The position numbers were made by a program, and so were the translations under genes. A stretch of 64,000 nt of DNA from NCBI RefSeq assembly GCF_010998615.1, contig NZ_JAAEAH010000013.1, positions 62,001 to 126,000 on the forward strand, in the 5' to 3' direction. Origin of the DNA: Myxococcus sp. CA023. Its GTDB lineage: Bacteria; Myxococcota; Myxococcia; Myxococcales; Myxococcaceae. Below the pieces are notes generated by a model, which searched no databases, had not been told where the DNA came from, and saw only the letters and a program-made list of their open reading frames with translations. Positions 19,401 through 23,344 of the stretch are shown here, one piece after another (positions within the stretch are counted from its first letter, which is position 1; each line of letters starts with the position of its first letter).

Positions 19401-21829
19401 ATCACAGCGCCATCTTCGACCCGGACAAGTCTCGGCCGGGAAAGACGTACAGCAAGTGGGGCGGCTTCATCGAAGGCGCGGCGGAGTTCGACCCCCGCTT
19501 CTTCAACATCCCTCCCAAGGAGGCCCACTTCATCGACCCGCAGGAGCGCCTCTTCCTGGAGTGCGCCTATGCCTGCTGTGAGGACGCGGGCTACACGCGG
19601 GATTCCCTGGCGAAGCTCGGCGGGGACCGTGCCGGCGGAAGCGTGGGCGTCTTCGTGGGCGTGATGTACCAGGAGTATCAGTTGTACGGGGCGCAGGAGA
19701 CGATTCAGGGACGGCCCCTGTCGCTGCCGGGCAACTCGTCGTCCATCGCCAACCGGGTCTCCTACTGGTTCGACTTCCACGGGCCGAGCATGGCGGTGGA
19801 CACGATGTGTTCCTCGTCGCTCACGGCGCTTCACCTGGCGATGCAGAGCCTCGCGAACGGAGACTGCGAGGCGGCCCTGGTGGGCGGGGTGAACCTGTCG
19901 GTGCATCCGAACAAGTACCTGGGTCTCAGCCAGGGGCGGTTCGTCTCCAGCAAGGGGCGCTGTGAGAGCTTCGGCGCTGGTGGTGATGGCTACGTGCCCG
20001 CGGAAGGTGTGGGCGCTGTCCTGCTCAAGCCGCTGGAGCGGGCGAAGGCGGATGGTGACCGCATCTACGGTGTCATCAAGGCCACGGCGGTCAATCACGG
20101 AGGCCGGACGGCGGGCTTCAGCGTGCCGAACCCGAACGCGCAGGCCCAGGTGATTGGACGCGCCCTTCGCCGCGCGGGTGTGGATGCTCGCACGGTGGGT
20201 TACGTGGAGGCGCACGGTACGGGCACGTCCCTGGGCGACCCGGTGGAGATCGCGGGCCTCCAGAAGGCGTTCTCCGAGTTCACCTCCGACAAGGCGTTCT
20301 GCGCCATTGGCTCGGTGAAGTCGAACATTGGCCACTGTGAGAGCGCTGCGGGCATTGCTGGGCTGACCAAGGTGCTGCTCCAGATGAAGCACCGCCAGCT
20401 GGTGCCGTCGCTCCACTCCCAGGTGCTCAACCCGCACATCGACTTCGATGGAACGGCCTTCGTCGTGCAACAGCGGCTGACGGAGTGGAAGAGCCCGGTG
20501 CAGGAGCACGAGGGCCGCCGCGTCACGCAGCCTCGGCGCGCCGCGCTGTCGTCGTTCGGCGCCGGGGGCGCGAACGCACACGTGGTGTTCGAGGAGTACG
20601 TAGAGGAGACGAATCCGAGGGCCACGGCTCGCGAAAGCCAGGCACCGGTGGTCATTCTCCTGTCCGCCACGCTGGAGGCCGGGCTCCAGGCTCGGGCCCG
20701 CCAGCTGCTGGACTGGGTGCGCGACCCCGAGCTGCGTCAGGGCTCGCTGGAGGACGTGGCCCATACGCTGCAGATCGGCCGCGAGCACATGGTCGAGCGG
20801 CTGGCCTTCGTCGTCAGCACGTTCGCGGAACTGGAGGCGGCCTTGGACGACTTCCTGGCGGCGGATGGCTCGCAGCCGAAGTCCAAGGGCAAGCGCGTGT
20901 GGCGCGGACGGGTCGAGCGGGTGTCGAATGGACTGACGGACGTCCTCGTTGACGAGGACATGCAGCAGACTGTCGACGCCTGGGTCGCCAAGCGGAAGTT
21001 CGACAAGCTGCTGGACCTCTGGACCGCCGGGGTATCCATAGACTGGAGCCGTCTCCATGGCGGCTCGAAGCCTAGGAAGGTGTCTCTGCCGACGTACCCG
21101 TTCGCCCGGGAGCGCTACTGGGTGCCGCGGTTCGACGAGCGTTCGACTCCGGAACCCAAGCATCAAGTGGAGCTCCCCCCGGTGCCGAGCTTCCCCCGCG
21201 AGATTCCCGCGCCGGTCCCGCCACGCGCTCGGATCAAGTTGGAGCCCGTGGGCCAGGTCTCCGTGGGGAACGGCGTCGAGGCGCGTCGCCTCCCGCCGAT
21301 GCCCAAGGTCCTGACTCCGACGCGCTCGCCCGAGGACGCGCCTCCGGTGGTGGCGGAAGTCCGCGAGCCTGTGCGCGCGCCCGTGCAGCCTGTCTCGGAG
21401 CCACCGGTGCTCGCACCGAAGCGCCCGGCACCTGTTGCGCCTCGCACGCCCGCACCCGCTGGCGTCACGCTCGAACAGTTGCAAGCGGAGTTGACCGTCA
21501 GCCTGGCTCGCGCGCTTTTCCTGCAACCCTCCGAGGTGGACCTGGACGTCGGGTTCCGCCACATCGGGCTGGACTCCATCATCAGCGTGGAGTGGATCCA
21601 GTCCGTCAACAAGAGCTACGGCATCAACGTCGCGGCGACGCGGGTGTATGACTATCCGAACATCCGCGAGTTCTCGAAGTACCTGGGCAACGAGATTCAA
21701 AAAACGGTCAGCGCGGGCGCTCCGGCTCAGGGTGAGCCGCCTTCGTTAGATGAGCTGCTTCGCCAGGTGGAAGCCGGCGAGCTGGATCCCTCCGTCGCTC
21801 AGCAGTTCCTGACGAACAGCCAATCCTGA
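2..21829 (+). CDS. ta1: Trans-AT polyketide synthase, C-terminal part (antibiotic TA/myxovirescin Ta-1), 5' truncated by window edge
   Basis: The frame is open from base 2 and has no start in the window, so this is the 3' part of a larger gene (more than 7,270 codons). Domains in order: KR (482-1190), ACP1 (Ser 1358); KS1 (1589-2905, Cys 2114), KR2 (4781-5530), ACP2 (Ser 5753); KS0 (5966-7230), ACP3 (Ser 7910); KS3 (8111-9370, Cys 8588), DH (9881-10730), KR, ACP4 (Ser 12221); KS4 (12476-13790), ACP5 (Ser 14621); KS5 (14894-16155), DH, KR, ACP6 (Ser 19046); KS6 (19280-20605), ACP7 (Ser 21575); helical docking tail (21740-21826). No module contains an AT; every KS ends in an LPTYPF-type linker instead, which is the trans-AT hallmark. 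The symbol rests on the whole locus layout: a hybrid PKS of this size followed by an ER, two PKSs, a methyltransferase and lspA, with 12 modules for 11 acetates. The glycine NRPS part would lie upstream of the window. Confidence 0.9.
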   Translation, partial: RHLVVLCEPLEALGVEGASTLASKLADRRIEVVRTSSPSARLDARFMAHASAVFERVKALLSERLTAPVTLQVLVPEERDALALSGLGSLLRSVSQENPLVRGQLIRVQGSVSASVLVDVLVKSARAGDVTDSRYHAGQLSRSEWREARVAKGDASRVWREDGVYVISGGTGALARLFVAEIGKRVTRATVILAARASSAEAVDGGNGLRVRHLPVDVTQPNEVNAFIATVLREHGRIDGVIHAAGIRRDNYLLNKPVAEMQAVLAPKVAGLVNLDHATRELPLDFFVTFSSLAAFGNAGQSDYAAANGFMDGFAESRAALVNVGQRQGRTMSIRWPLWENGGMQLDSRSREVLMQRTGMAALGDEAGLGAFYRALELGAPGVAVWTGEAQKFRELSVSFSPAPPPHQVVPDSVVSITEKVEAKLKALFSEVTRYEERRIDARQPMERYGIDSIIITQVNQALEGPYSALSKTLFFEYRTLAEVSGYLAEHRAEESAKWVAAPGENSSSVIQEARPPRADATQREPRADEPIAVIGMSGRYPGAENLTEFWERLSRGDDCITEIPPERWALDGFFYPDKKHAAARGMSYSKWGGFLGGFADFDPLFFNISPREATSMDPQERLFLQSCWEVLEDAGYTRDSLARRFGSAVGVFAGITKTGYELYGAELEGRDASVRPYTSFASVANRVSYLLDLKGPSMPVDTMCSASLTAVHMACEALQRGACVMAIAGGVNLYVHPSSYVSLSGQQMLSTDGRCRSFGAGGNGFVPGEGVGAVLLKPLSKAIADGDSIYAVIRSTSVNHGGKTNGYTVPDPQAQAALIRSALDRAGLSARDVSYLEAHGTGTELGDPIEVAGLTQAFRRDTDARAYCRIGSLKSNIGHLEAAAGIAGLTKVILQLRHKRLVPSLHAESLNANIAFGETPFVVQRGFEDWARPRVEVDGVFSERPRLAGVSSFGAGGANAHVLVEEFEMGPEKTPMRPGTPVLFPLSAKNPDRLREVGRRLCGYLVRARHVDAEHLRALGYTLQVGREAMNARLAFTARSADEAREKLEAFLRGDAGADVLLGEVDDDACAFGRARSAASQTLAQPLDESRGRELLAAWVQGRDIDWDGLYGGEAPAPRRVSLPTYPFERRTYWPALKGQGVRTVPPSVLKTKVEWIDAPVPETLPWRERLLSKLGGTVWVVYDEESDARRFVALLEQVSASGGVSSALQIHMHRFIRGAAVEGPRIDVGHEARATVFWLLPRAVGDTAGWLRAALPEFERWVSRGAGVTVYCLGGGTAATLEGDIGGLDAALSTMARPQDSWRCVFIEDDAHSLPSLQRFLREWIVEEGRPARILVRYTGERRRLLQWGAMSSQSVGQVPVVQAMEPVYLLEKVWRRQPVSVSTAEGSTGSRWQAGSRVVVLVNPETAQLVRELRQALAPAEVRVVTAGALFSPEAGQALASELLREVGHVDVVIDVSDLYAQPRSVDDDKLGRVSFLQRLIREFSALSILHVTRGLQPFECAQPSLAGAKLVGLMKMLSAEYPHVVAKSIDIDVGAEAIVELLGRELAAPREQSEVCYRRGLRFAPLLEKRRVERTDADGLERQPFDLHATGVYVVTGGTRGIGLEIAEHLVSRGARRLVLMGATPLPSRLGPDAGGRSPQDTLRLEKLAALERRVDSLDIHIGPLDDRTALAALFTRIQRERGPIRGVIHSAGAYSDIKTPAFVDKKAADIERVLAPKVRGIECLSDVLEGADLDFFVSFSSLTGVIPRLARGLSDYAMANAFLDHFTAYQHQGRKRTCYRTITWVDWNETGAGARLSPEDKARLDQALGSLGMRSFTNEEGRALFEQSMRLGARSWVLLAYLHPETSWAEGNPLLAESPMTTQRRTVETPEAAPAVDSSGVKAAIRDAVCEVLQLPVDTLDDDRAFQRYGLDSISAVQLSVCLKRRLGSDVSPREFIEHPSVRSLSEYLGTQLDVAPPLPSVVPVPEHDAPAPRSQTRGGKDAQAVAIVGAAGFFPGCQSLQAFWDALDAEQTLLEEIPPNRFDYRPLFPDKSRSKWGGFIPDVASFDPGFFNILPAEAETLDPRQRLLLMAVYHCLEDAGQAPEKLKGSRTGVFVGAEENEYLLHLREQGVDTASGFDQAASMVANRLSYFFDLSGPSELVNTMCSSAAVAIHRAVLAIRSGEIDRAIVAAANVILRPDGFIKLSQLQQLSPSVRVQSFGKDASGHQRAEGVASVLLMPLEQAEREGHPIHAVLRGSAVNYNGRSGVSIAAPSRQSHSELIQSCYRSAGIDVRDVEYIEAQGMANPVADIAEWEAINDALKRLATAQGVDVGPGHCRVSSLKSLTGHMESASALGALFKVIHSFRRDKVYGIAGFESANSYLELDRQPARLATRTEPWRRNGKPRLAGLHSFGAGGNNAHLLVEEYVPRLESRPSAGGPPSRQWHVVPVSASSVEQRVDRVARLAATLRAEPELDLDAVALTLQLGRDAMKHRVAFLAEDRTRLLHQLDRYVAGERSEGVFEGSAEKSKGQRDSAAHPNLQASQREAQETAAAWCRGAVVDWQWPLEAKPQRVRLPVYAFKTQRLWVDAAPRQPREGTMPIAEHPASRPGDDTRFRARAESMIRTTLSPFLRVPPEQLDLEAEFSELGFDSILVIKLAAALRQGHGLVVEPAAFFEYSTPAQLIQHVSDQLARDAAPPSPASDLLTHGEATAPRNTEEPIAIIGLSGRYPEAHDLTAFWSNLARGADCISELPSDRWPLDVFFDADKDAAIASGKSYSKWGGFLEGLYDFDPLFFRISPREVEIIHPESRLFLQCAWHVVEDAGYTPTALASERVGVFVGASKVGVAEQHHTFFTIPNRVSYALNLKGPSLAIDTACSSSLVAIHLACQQLQSGDCTLAIAGGVNTYTHPYHFADLSKLQMLSTEGRSKAFGAGANGFVPGEGVGAVLLKPLGRALRDGDHIYGVIRGSEINHGGKTNGFTVPNPRAQAEVITRALARAKVPARHITYVEAHGTGTDLGDPIEIRGLTEAFAAQTPDLAYCRIGSVKTNIGHLEAAAGIAGLSKILLQGQHRKYVPSLHSSTLNPHIDFGKTPFVVQQTCEDWLPCNAQGQSIPRIACISSFGAGGSNAHLIIEEAPAEAMTQDPQALVDGAALFVLSARTEEQLRTYAASFDAFLAQAPALPLQDLCYTLQAGREAMDCRLVCQVGSIRELRERLSDFAQGRSTPELLTANIRKNPEGLASQDGGEAMRTGALSELGARWVKGGHVDWRSLHEGKRRRRLSLPLYPFAKQRYALPATPTAVSAVTPARLHPLLHENQSTLTGPCFVTHFSGDEPFLADHVVRSQKVLPGVGYLELAHEAVLRSLEPAERGSTAIRLEQVVWLRPFVYSAENASLTVRLSLEADESLSFRITSTGRSGETMLHAQGRARRGPGGVIAERVDIPGALAGCTRKVLNGEALYDVFQSIGIDYGPAHRVIDELAVGENRVVAKVSLRGTSLADRAAYTLPPSLLDGALQATLGLAMGQGALRTALPFSLDALRILRPCPDKAWVVVEREPRGGANGPIVCAIRITGEAGEPCVVIEGFNARPIDGTTAQAPADEQATLLWSPERVREPAPESPAPSFDHHLVLTCGMSGLTASDVERAVRDGRGSTSVSCRELQSRQERLDLRYLDFARQTLERLRETLAGMKGKLLVQLAYAGADKVVAGLGGMLKSAALENTRLSCQSIGFDGPVSAEQLAKALLENARTPGEREVDYEGASRFVTRWHERSRLPVACEADTAGAVPWRAGGVYVITGGGGGVARLMAQEIVRRCERPTLVLVGRSDAKESLLAAFREWEASGARVRYFVADVVDMARMAEVVAEVCREFGTVHGVIHTAGVIEDNLLARKSEAELVRVFAPKVSGLVVLDEATRGLSLDFFVAFSSIAGALGNAGQADYAAANAFMDAYMVHRQTQVAAGHRSGVSRALNWPFWRDGGMRMDAATEEAMTLGTGMVPMPTGTAMTALYRVLTGSASRVLVTVGRVESIRKLVGQEPVSRREQAPETPNAGDLQARVEAVLLEGVSALLKVPREELDADTKLSDYGFDSITFTEFANLLNRQLSLGLSPVIFFEFTTANALAGYLCESHGPRLLAQLGAEAVAFEPASPPTAPMPVEPVRSEERAAPAQPRAREPIAVIGMAGRFPSADDLDAFWGNLVAGKDCIREVPSSRWDWRAYDGDPIREPNKTDVKWGGFIDGIDEFDPAFFGISPREARLIDPQQRLLMMYAWKAIEDAGYAPSSLAGSNTAIYVGTGHFGYGDLIKEAGIPIEGYTSAGLVPSMGPNRLSYLLDLHGPSEPVETACSSSLVALHRAMTSLGDGTCDLAIVGGVNTIVTPDGHICFSKAGMLSRDGRCKTFSDRADGYGRGEGAGFVVLKTLSRAEADGDTIHGLILGSAENHGGHANSLTSPNPASQAEVLMAAYRKAGVPMSTVGFIEAHGTGTALGDPVEVTALTSAYQTLAKADGDAASAQPRCGIGSVKTNIGHLELAAGIAGVIKVLLQMKHATLVKSLGCETLNPHIRLDDTPFYVVREMAPWQRLTDRRGAELPLRAGVSSFGFGGVNAHVVLEEYVAPRRETASAQAAPGTPAIIVLSAKTAERLKVQAQQLRDALRQGRYQDGELARIAYTLQVGRDEMKERLAFTADSLAMLERKLTAFVEGTELESSLYRGTAGSRGGATAPEEPTSGLAERIARGESGPVLESWVRGGKVRWHELHAAGRAQRIRLPTYPFSRERHWVLDTKTPAQPLRAGRVVTRATANRRAPIVLRDPSDLEAELMDAATPKRNTVVELPEPERPAPVAPPAAPPPPSAAASSKLREELATSLAQALYIDRAQVNAESTFVELGLDSIVGVEWIHAINKQYGLSLPVTKVYDHPNLSLFADYLARQLGQAAPPPAQPPPQVEAKTVPVAPVIVSPPPSVQAAPVPASVKKEATTSGTVRIAVIGMSGRYPGAENLRQYWDNLRDGVSGISELPYTRWDEATAKQFRQDRNYCHRMGALSDVESFDPLFFRMSPAEAEVTDPQHRLFWQEGYRAFEDAGYAGEALDGRRCGVYLGIMGSEYATLLQRRGAQAINTTGNSYAIAAARLAYHLNLKGPAIAIDTACSSSLVATHMACQALTSREIDMALVGGVTLYLAPESYLAMCDAGMLSTGGACRPFDNGADGFIPGEGVGAIVLKRLEDAERDRDAILGVIIGSGTNQDGKTNGITAPSAASQMELEREVYRRFEVDPATIGYVEMHGTGTRLGDPIELEALSSVFKERTDRTQFCAIGSVKSSIGHTSAAAGVASIHKVLLAMQHGSLVPSLNYSEPNQHFDFQRSPFYVNTEHKPWKPNGDALRRAAISSFGFSGTNAHLVLEEYPAAPRPPTVSAVGPASVFVLSAKTPEQLASSAAELRRFVQTLDDGKLAHLAFTLQVGRAAMEHRLAVVAGSASELSRSLEGFLHGSPGKDVLVGTALGAGLASGQAPSTDDLNVLVGVWRQSHSYAKIAAAWVQGARVDWAALHGGQGPRRISAPTYPFAKERCWLPEHAPEAAAPVAHAITDAGHPLVQRNTSTLSELRFTSTFTGDEPFLAEHRVAGRRVMPAAAQLEMARAAVVALLGAGERTKRVQLANVVWPRALVVETGATDIHIGLKPQPDGDLSFRIYSSPEDDSGTAVLFCQGTARLKTADRPGAAERSRVERNTLLRECGVDSLDGEACYRRFRAAGLEHGPSFQALRRIHVGREQVVADLSLPASHARAAASYALPPGILDSALQAVVGLARGKDDAPAALPFGLERLDVYRPCPSEAWAHITRPAASGPDSAMPCVDIAIYDAQGTLCVELKGFVTRTPEASREPAEHGREVLLMTPAWTVSSPRVDGTSPAKPGRHIVFLCETGRALEAALRPHAGDAELIRLESSHDRMGDRVQEYAGRLLSTFKRVLKSGPQGDVLCHLVIPAKREQQLLTALDGLLKTAHAEEPRLKTRLIEVHEPEGASLASLLFAATPGGQAPLRYTRGGWQEQRWQEVAQRASSTPHSESVWRRGGVYLVTGGVGGLGMIFAQEIAARASGATLILCGRSSPRQMEPRLATLRRSGVTVEYLRADVSQLDEVRRLIVGIREKHGALTGIIHAAGILRDGFIRHKSDAELSEVMEPKVLGVSNLDEASKDLPLELFISFSSIAGALGGVGQADYATANAYLDAYAHYRAGLVAAGQRSGRTLSINWPLWSDGGMSVGPELRELAEQRSGLASLRAKEGMQAFYRAWETGQPQVLVLVGEPARLREHVGQERGVSDAVPAARTPVMTGRAGQDAVSDHLKTVFGRVLKVPRQRLHDDVSLGNYGIDSINMLQVISELERDFGPLSKTLLFEHRTLGELTAHLADAFADRLADIFGLAPSVEHREEATRPAEREPAPRVSDGGSPTDVAIIGLAGRYPGARDLNAFWRNLREGVDSIGEVPQDRWDHSAIFDPDKSRPGKTYSKWGGFIEGAAEFDPRFFNIPPKEAHFIDPQERLFLECAYACCEDAGYTRDSLAKLGGDRAGGSVGVFVGVMYQEYQLYGAQETIQGRPLSLPGNSSSIANRVSYWFDFHGPSMAVDTMCSSSLTALHLAMQSLANGDCEAALVGGVNLSVHPNKYLGLSQGRFVSSKGRCESFGAGGDGYVPAEGVGAVLLKPLERAKADGDRIYGVIKATAVNHGGRTAGFSVPNPNAQAQVIGRALRRAGVDARTVGYVEAHGTGTSLGDPVEIAGLQKAFSEFTSDKAFCAIGSVKSNIGHCESAAGIAGLTKVLLQMKHRQLVPSLHSQVLNPHIDFDGTAFVVQQRLTEWKSPVQEHEGRRVTQPRRAALSSFGAGGANAHVVFEEYVEETNPRATARESQAPVVILLSATLEAGLQARARQLLDWVRDPELRQGSLEDVAHTLQIGREHMVERLAFVVSTFAELEAALDDFLAADGSQPKSKGKRVWRGRVERVSNGLTDVLVDEDMQQTVDAWVAKRKFDKLLDLWTAGVSIDWSRLHGGSKPRKVSLPTYPFARERYWVPRFDERSTPEPKHQVELPPVPSFPREIPAPVPPRARIKLEPVGQVSVGNGVEARRLPPMPKVLTPTRSPEDAPPVVAEVREPVRAPVQPVSEPPVLAPKRPAPVAPRTPAPAGVTLEQLQAELTVSLARALFLQPSEVDLDVGFRHIGLDSIISVEWIQSVNKSYGINVAATRVYDYPNIREFSKYLGNEIQKTVSAGAPAQGEPPSLDELLRQVEAGELDPSVAQQFLTNSQS
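1589..5880 (+). other. PKS module b: KS1-KR2-ACP2
   Basis: KS1 is complete: the active Cys is in DTMCSAS (2114-2116), the HGTGT His is at 2519-2521, and the second His is in NIGHLE. A region of about 430 residues without an obvious catalytic motif (3430-4770) separates it from KR2. KR2 (4781-5530) has TGGTRGIG and keeps Lys (APKV), Ser and Tyr, but the S-to-Y spacing is two residues longer than in every other KR of the window. ACP2 has YGLDS (Ser 5753-5755). It feeds the non-extending KS downstream. Confidence 0.75.
5966..8035 (+). other. PKS module c: KS0-ACP3, non-elongating
   Basis: The KS fold and the acylation Cys (NTMCSSA, 6452-6454) are present, but the HGTGT box reads QGMAN: the decarboxylation His is Gln (CAG, 6860-6862). 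The third catalytic position is kept (TGHMES). In trans-AT synthases such a KS0 accepts and passes on a chain without extending it. The module has no KR or DH, only ACP3 (GFDS, Ser 7910-7912). It accounts for the difference between 12 modules and 11 acetate units. Confidence 0.85.
8111..12360 (+). other. PKS module d: KS3-DH-KR3-ACP4
   Basis: KS3 is canonical (Cys 8588-8590, HGTGT intact). The DH has its catalytic His at 9977-9979 and Asp at 10493-10495, but the HxxxGxxxxP box has Ser instead of Gly (9989-9991). KR3 has GGGGGVA as its cofactor loop and an intact S...Y pair. ACP4 carries YGFDSITFTEF (Ser 12221-12223). The nominal product is an alpha,beta-enoyl chain. Confidence 0.75.
12476..14745 (+). 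other. PKS module e: KS4-ACP5, predicted beta-branching module
   Basis: KS4 is canonical (Cys 12986-12988) and there is no reductive domain, so the beta-keto group stays available. ACP5 has Ser 14621-14623 followed six residues later by Trp (14639-14641) in LDSIVGVEW. That is the published flag for ACPs used by HMG-synthase beta-branching cassettes. A Pro/Ala-rich tether precedes it (about 14290-14520). The HMGS and ECH enzymes needed are not in this window. Confidence 0.8.
14894..19180 (+). other. PKS module f: KS5-DH-KR4-ACP6
   Basis: KS5 (Cys 15389-15391) belongs to a different KS type from its neighbours, with NQDGKTNG instead of NHGG. This fits an acceptor for a beta-branched chain. The DH is intact (His 16799-16801 in HRVAGRRVMP; Asp 17330-17332). 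The KR has GGVGGLG and an S...Y pair. ACP6 is YGIDS (Ser 19046-19048). It sits between the two beta-branch modules, so the two branches should be four backbone carbons apart. Confidence 0.75.
19280..21826 (+). other. PKS module g: KS6-ACP7, second beta-branching module, plus C-terminal docking helix
   Basis: KS6 has the DTMCSSS active site (Cys 19808-19810). Like module e it has no reductive domain. ACP7 has Ser 21575-21577 and Trp at +6 (21593-21595) in LDSIISVEW. A Pro-rich linker of roughly 110 residues precedes it (21130-21460). After ACP7 the protein ends with a short acidic helix-like tail (21740-21826) that probably docks to the helical N-terminus of the next PKS protein. Confidence 0.8.
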
Positions 21830-21940
21830 CAACGTTCAAGCTGCCTCGGCTTCGCGGCAAGGCGGCTTGAATCGGGTCCTCTGATCGTGTCCGAACGCGC
21901 AAGTGATTGCTTGCGCGGATTGACGCTGCACGCACATTTC

Positions 21941-23344
21941 ATGAATACGCCCACGCTCAATGTTGGTTTGACAATCACCGCGCAATCGCTGGGGAACTCG
22001 ACGTTCCGGCGCCGGTTTGGTCTGGCCTATTCCTATGTCTCGGGTGCCATGTACCGGGGCATCGCCTCCGCTCCGTTGGTGGCGCGGATGGGGAAGGCCG
22101 GCTTCATGGGCTTCTTCGGCACGGGCGGCTGCTCGGTGGAGGAGATCGGCCGGGCGATTGATGAGATTCAATCCCAGCTGACGAAGGGTGAGCCCTTCGG
22201 CATGAACCTGCTGGCCAGTCATGGCGAATCGTCCCTGGAGCTGGAGACCGTCAAGCTCTACCTGGCCCGAGGTGTCCGCAACGTCGAGGCCGCCGCGTTC
22301 ACCCAGGCGACGCCGTCCCTGGTGTTCTACCGCGTCAAGGGACTGCGGCAGGATGCCCAGGGCCGCGTCGTCTGTGACAACCGCATCATGGCCAAGATCT
22401 CCCGTCCGGAAGTGGCCGAGGTCTTCATGTCTCCGCCGCCTCGGCAGCTGGTGGAGCAGTTGCTCCGCGACGCGATGATTACGCCGGAGCAGGCCGCGAT
22501 GGCGGAGCGCGTTCCGCTCAGCCACGACATCTGCGTGGAGGCCGACTCCGGTGGCCACACCGACGGCGCGATTCCCACCATCATCCTGCCGACGCTGCTG
22601 CGGCTTCGCGACCGACTGGTGAGCCGGTACGGCTACGAAGAGCCCATCTGCATGGGCCAGGGGGGTGGCATCGGCACGCCGGAGGCCGCCGCGGCGGCGT
22701 TCATCATGGGCGCGGACTTCATCCTCACCGGCTCCATCAATCAGTGCACGGTGGAGTCCGGGATGAGCACGGATGCGAAGCTGCTCCTCCAGGAGATGGG
22801 CGTGCAGGACACGGACTATGCGCCCGCGGGCGACATGTTCGAGATGGGCGCCAAGGTACAGGTGCTCAAGAAAGGCGTCTTCTTCCCGGCGCGCGCGAAC
22901 AAGCTCTATTCGCTCTACACGCACTACGACAGCGTGGATGACATTCCGGAGAAGGTGCGCAAGCAGCTTGAGAGCAGCTTCTTCAAGAAGAGCCTTTCGC
23001 AGGTCTGGGAAGACACCAAGGTGTACCTGCGGCGCAAGGGCCAGCAGGCCACGATTGACAAGGCAGAGGCCCATCCCAAGCAGAAGCTGGCCCTGATCTT
23101 CAGGTGGTACTTCGGTTACTCGACCCGGCTCGCCTTCGCTGGCACCGGCGAGGATCGCGTGAACTACCAGGTGCACACCGGGCCCGCGCTCGGGGCCTTC
23201 AACCAGTGGGTGAAGGGCACCGAATTGGAGTCCTTCAGCAACCGCCACGCGGACGTGATTGCCATGAAGCTGATGACGGAAGCCGCCGAATACCTCAACC
23301 GCCAGTACCCCAGGTTGGCCGGCCAGGAAGGGGGGCAGTCATGA
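21941..23344 (+). CDS. Free-standing FMN-dependent trans-enoyl reductase (PfaD/PksE-type) of the PKS
   Basis: This belongs to the 2-nitropropane dioxygenase/PfaD family, whose members act in trans to reduce alpha,beta-double bonds on trans-AT PKS carrier proteins. Visible features are an N-terminal YSYVSGAMYRGIAS stretch, a conserved FFGTGG loop, the His of DICVEADSGGHTD, a GGGIGTPEAAAAAF FMN-phosphate loop, and QCTVESG near the C-terminal third. At about 467 residues it is a stand-alone ER without an AT fusion. The start is uncertain: ATG 21941 (chosen, just before the conserved region) or an in-frame GTG at 21887; neither has a clear Shine-Dalgarno. Its stop overlaps the taO start as ATGA (23341-23344), so it is probably translationally coupled. 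It comes 111 bases after the Ta-1 stop. I am not certain which ta letter the literature uses for it. Confidence 0.9.
   Translation: MNTPTLNVGLTITAQSLGNSTFRRRFGLAYSYVSGAMYRGIASAPLVARMGKAGFMGFFGTGGCSVEEIGRAIDEIQSQLTKGEPFGMNLLASHGESSLELETVKLYLARGVRNVEAAAFTQATPSLVFYRVKGLRQDAQGRVVCDNRIMAKISRPEVAEVFMSPPPRQLVEQLLRDAMITPEQAAMAERVPLSHDICVEADSGGHTDGAIPTIILPTLLRLRDRLVSRYGYEEPICMGQGGGIGTPEAAAAAFIMGADFILTGSINQCTVESGMSTDAKLLLQEMGVQDTDYAPAGDMFEMGAKVQVLKKGVFFPARANKLYSLYTHYDSVDDIPEKVRKQLESSFFKKSLSQVWEDTKVYLRRKGQQATIDKAEAHPKQKLALIFRWYFGYSTRLAFAGTGEDRVNYQVHTGPALGAFNQWVKGTELESFSNRHADVIAMKLMTEAAEYLNRQYPRLAGQEGGQS

Noticed and set aside
21836-23248. Minus-strand ORF of 470 codons opposite the trans-ER
   Set aside because: Shadow of the PfaD-type gene, which has clear family motifs on the plus strand.
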